This document shows positions 12,508 to 13,597 of a DNA stretch of 13,597 nucleotides, piece by piece (the first letter of the stretch is position 1; each line of letters begins with the position of its first letter). The stretch is from JBLNBN01 sp050260015 (GTDB lineage Bacteria > Bacteroidota > Ignavibacteria > Kapaibacteriales > UBA2268): assembly GCA_050260015.1 (NCBI GenBank), contig JBLNBN010000038.1, positions 1 through 13,597 of the forward strand. The letters run 5' to 3'. Below the pieces are notes generated by a model. That model was not told the DNA's origin, searched no databases, and saw only the letters and a program-made list of their open reading frames with translations. The position numbers and the translations under genes were made by a program.

Positions 12508-13521
12508 TTAGAATTGCTTTAAAACGCGGACGTCGTTCTCGTAGAGCATACGGATGTCCGGTATGCCCGTTGTGAGCAGCGTAACGCGCTCGATGCCGAA
12601 GCCGAAAGCGAAGCCGCTATAGACTTCCGGGTCGATGCCTCCCTCGCGAAGCACGTTCGGATGGACCATGCCGCAGCCAGCGATCTCGAGCCAGCCCTGG
12701 TACTTGCATATACGGCAGCCCTTGCCGCCGCAGAGGTAGCAGCTGATATCGACTTCCGCGCTCGGCTCCGTGAACGGGAAGAAGGACGGGCGGAAGCGGA
12801 ATTTCGAATCCTCGCCGTACATCTTCTTGGCGAAGCGGATGATCGTCGCTTTTAGCTCGGCGAAGGATACGTTCTTATCTATATAGAGTCCCTCTATCTG
12901 GTGGAACTCGGCGAGCGCGCGGGCGCTTATCGCTTCGTTGCGGTAGACGCGGCCGGGCATTATGGCGCGTATCGGCGGCTTCATCGCCTGCATTACGCGA
13001 ACCTGCACGGGAGAGGTATGCGTGCGCAGCAAGGTCTCGTCGCCCTGCTTAATAAAGAAGGTGTCCTGCATATCGCGCGCGGGGTGGTCCGGCGGGAAGT
13101 TGAGCGCGTCGAAGTTGTGGTAGCCGTCCTCGACGTCGGGGCCTTCCGCGACGACGAAACCCATCTCGCGGAAGATATCGACCATCTTGTCGAGCGTCTG
13201 CATGACGGGATGGAGGCTCCCCTCGAAATGTTTGCGTCCGGGCAGCGTCAGGTCTATCGTCGGCGAAGTGGCTTCCGAGGCCTCGAATTTCTCTTTCAGC
13301 TCGGCGTAGGCGCCTTCGGCGAACTTGCGCAATATATTCAAGTCCTTTCCGAGTATCGGTTTTTCCGCCGGCGGAGCTTCCTTAAGCCTGTCGAAGAGGG
13401 CCTGCACGGCTCCCTTCTTAACCAAGTACTTTAAGCGGAAGCTCTCGAGCTCTTCCTGCGAATTTATATTTTTCAGCGCCTCTTCGAGTTCGGCCCTTAA
13501 GTTTTGCACGTCTTGCGTCAT
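12508..13521 (-). CDS. pheS: Phenylalanine-tRNA ligase alpha subunit
   Basis: PheS is the catalytic subunit of the cytosolic (alpha-beta)2 enzyme that charges tRNA-Phe. The 337-residue protein has the N-terminal coiled-coil tRNA-binding arm (about 1-85), then the class II core. Motif 2 is GRVYRNEAISARALAEFHQIEG (190-211). RPSFFPFTEPSAEVDI lies at about 244-259 and motif 3 is GFAFGFGIERVTLL (303-316). A four-cysteine knuckle (Cys261, 264, 269, 272 in C-x2-C-x4-C-x2-C) looks able to bind a metal and is common in PheS of this bacterial group. Length is normal. The beta-subunit gene pheT is not downstream, since a terminator follows, so the two subunits are encoded apart here. The ATG at 13521 is preceded by AAGGGAAG and by a TAAATTTG box. 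Confidence 0.95.
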   Translation of the reverse strand: MTQDVQNLRAELEEALKNINSQEELESFRLKYLVKKGAVQALFDRLKEAPPAEKPILGKDLNILRKFAEGAYAELKEKFEASEATSPTIDLTLPGRKHFEGSLHPVMQTLDKMVDIFREMGFVVAEGPDVEDGYHNFDALNFPPDHPARDMQDTFFIKQGDETLLRTHTSPVQVRVMQAMKPPIRAIMPGRVYRNEAISARALAEFHQIEGLYIDKNVSFAELKATIIRFAKKMYGEDSKFRFRPSFFPFTEPSAEVDISCYLCGGKGCRICKYQGWLEIAGCGMVHPNVLREGGIDPEVYSGFAFGFGIERVTLLTTGIPDIRMLYENDVRVLKQF

Positions 13522-13573
13522 AATCTTCCCTTCTAAAGAAAACTAACCTGCAACATAAACTGTCGCAATCTTA

Positions 13574-13581
13574 CAAATTTA
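13574..13581 (-). promoter_or_regulatory. Bacteroidota-type -7 box (TAAATTTG) for pheS
   Basis: On the - strand TAAATTTG matches TAnnTTTG exactly and lies 52 nt before the pheS ATG. The matching -33 TTTG would fall at or just past the window edge and cannot be checked. Confidence 0.4.
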
Positions 13582-13597
13582 AGAAAGAATTTGATGA

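Noticed and set aside
12740..12781. The four-cysteine cluster in PheS as evidence of an unusual fusion
   Set aside because: It lies within a normal-length PheS, between its usual motifs, and is a known variation in this bacterial group.
12901..13434. A 177-codon + strand open frame
   Set aside because: It lies entirely antisense to pheS, has a composition skewed by the GC-rich codons of that gene and shows no recognisable motif.

Overview
The window most likely comes from a member of the Bacteroidota/Ignavibacteriota/Kapabacteria (FCB) assemblage. Three things point there. Two proteins carry all or part of a type IX secretion (T9SS) C-terminal sorting domain. Several genes have an exact TAnnTTTG element, the Bacteroidota-type -7 box, at promoter distance. 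The RHS and repeat content also fits that group. I cannot name a species. Housekeeping genes have moderate to fairly high GC by eye, and accessory stretches are visibly AT-rich.

Left end (1-1600) is an accessory, decaying region. It opens with the last 60 codons of an RHS/YD-repeat core that hits an in-frame TAA just before the usual end of the core. An AT-rich tail follows, then a small membrane-anchored protein that could be an immunity or orphan gene. Next is a short secreted protein with a YD-like motif whose T9SS sorting domain is cut off after about 20 residues. The gene-free stretch after it holds a cluster of REP-like palindromes and a probable dispersed repeat.

Middle (1597-8758) is ordinary chromosomal content. 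On the + strand are a DUF2721 membrane protein, a short-chain-type L-threonine 3-dehydrogenase and an O-antigen polymerase/ligase-like membrane protein. The last of these overlaps tail to tail with a - strand operon reading pdxJ (vitamin B6), asnB (glutamine-hydrolysing asparagine synthase) and a COG2509 FAD-dependent dehydrogenase, with gaps of 3 and 16 nt.

Right part (8759-13597): divergent from pdxJ is an ECF-type sigma factor followed after 1 nt by a 671-residue protein. That protein sits where an anti-sigma factor would be expected. It has a short cytosolic head, one membrane segment, a long extracytoplasmic part and a T9SS-like/FlgD-like C-terminal domain. A terminator follows. Next is a compact cassette with a DUF559 (Vsr/PD-(D/E)XK-like) nuclease gene between 58-bp inverted terminal repeats; the gene's last codons lie inside the right repeat. 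The window ends with pheS on the - strand, with its own terminator and a probable promoter element.

The two most interesting items are the TIR-bounded DUF559 cassette and the sigma factor paired with a membrane-anchored T9SS-domain protein. No rRNA, tRNA or CRISPR array was recognised.
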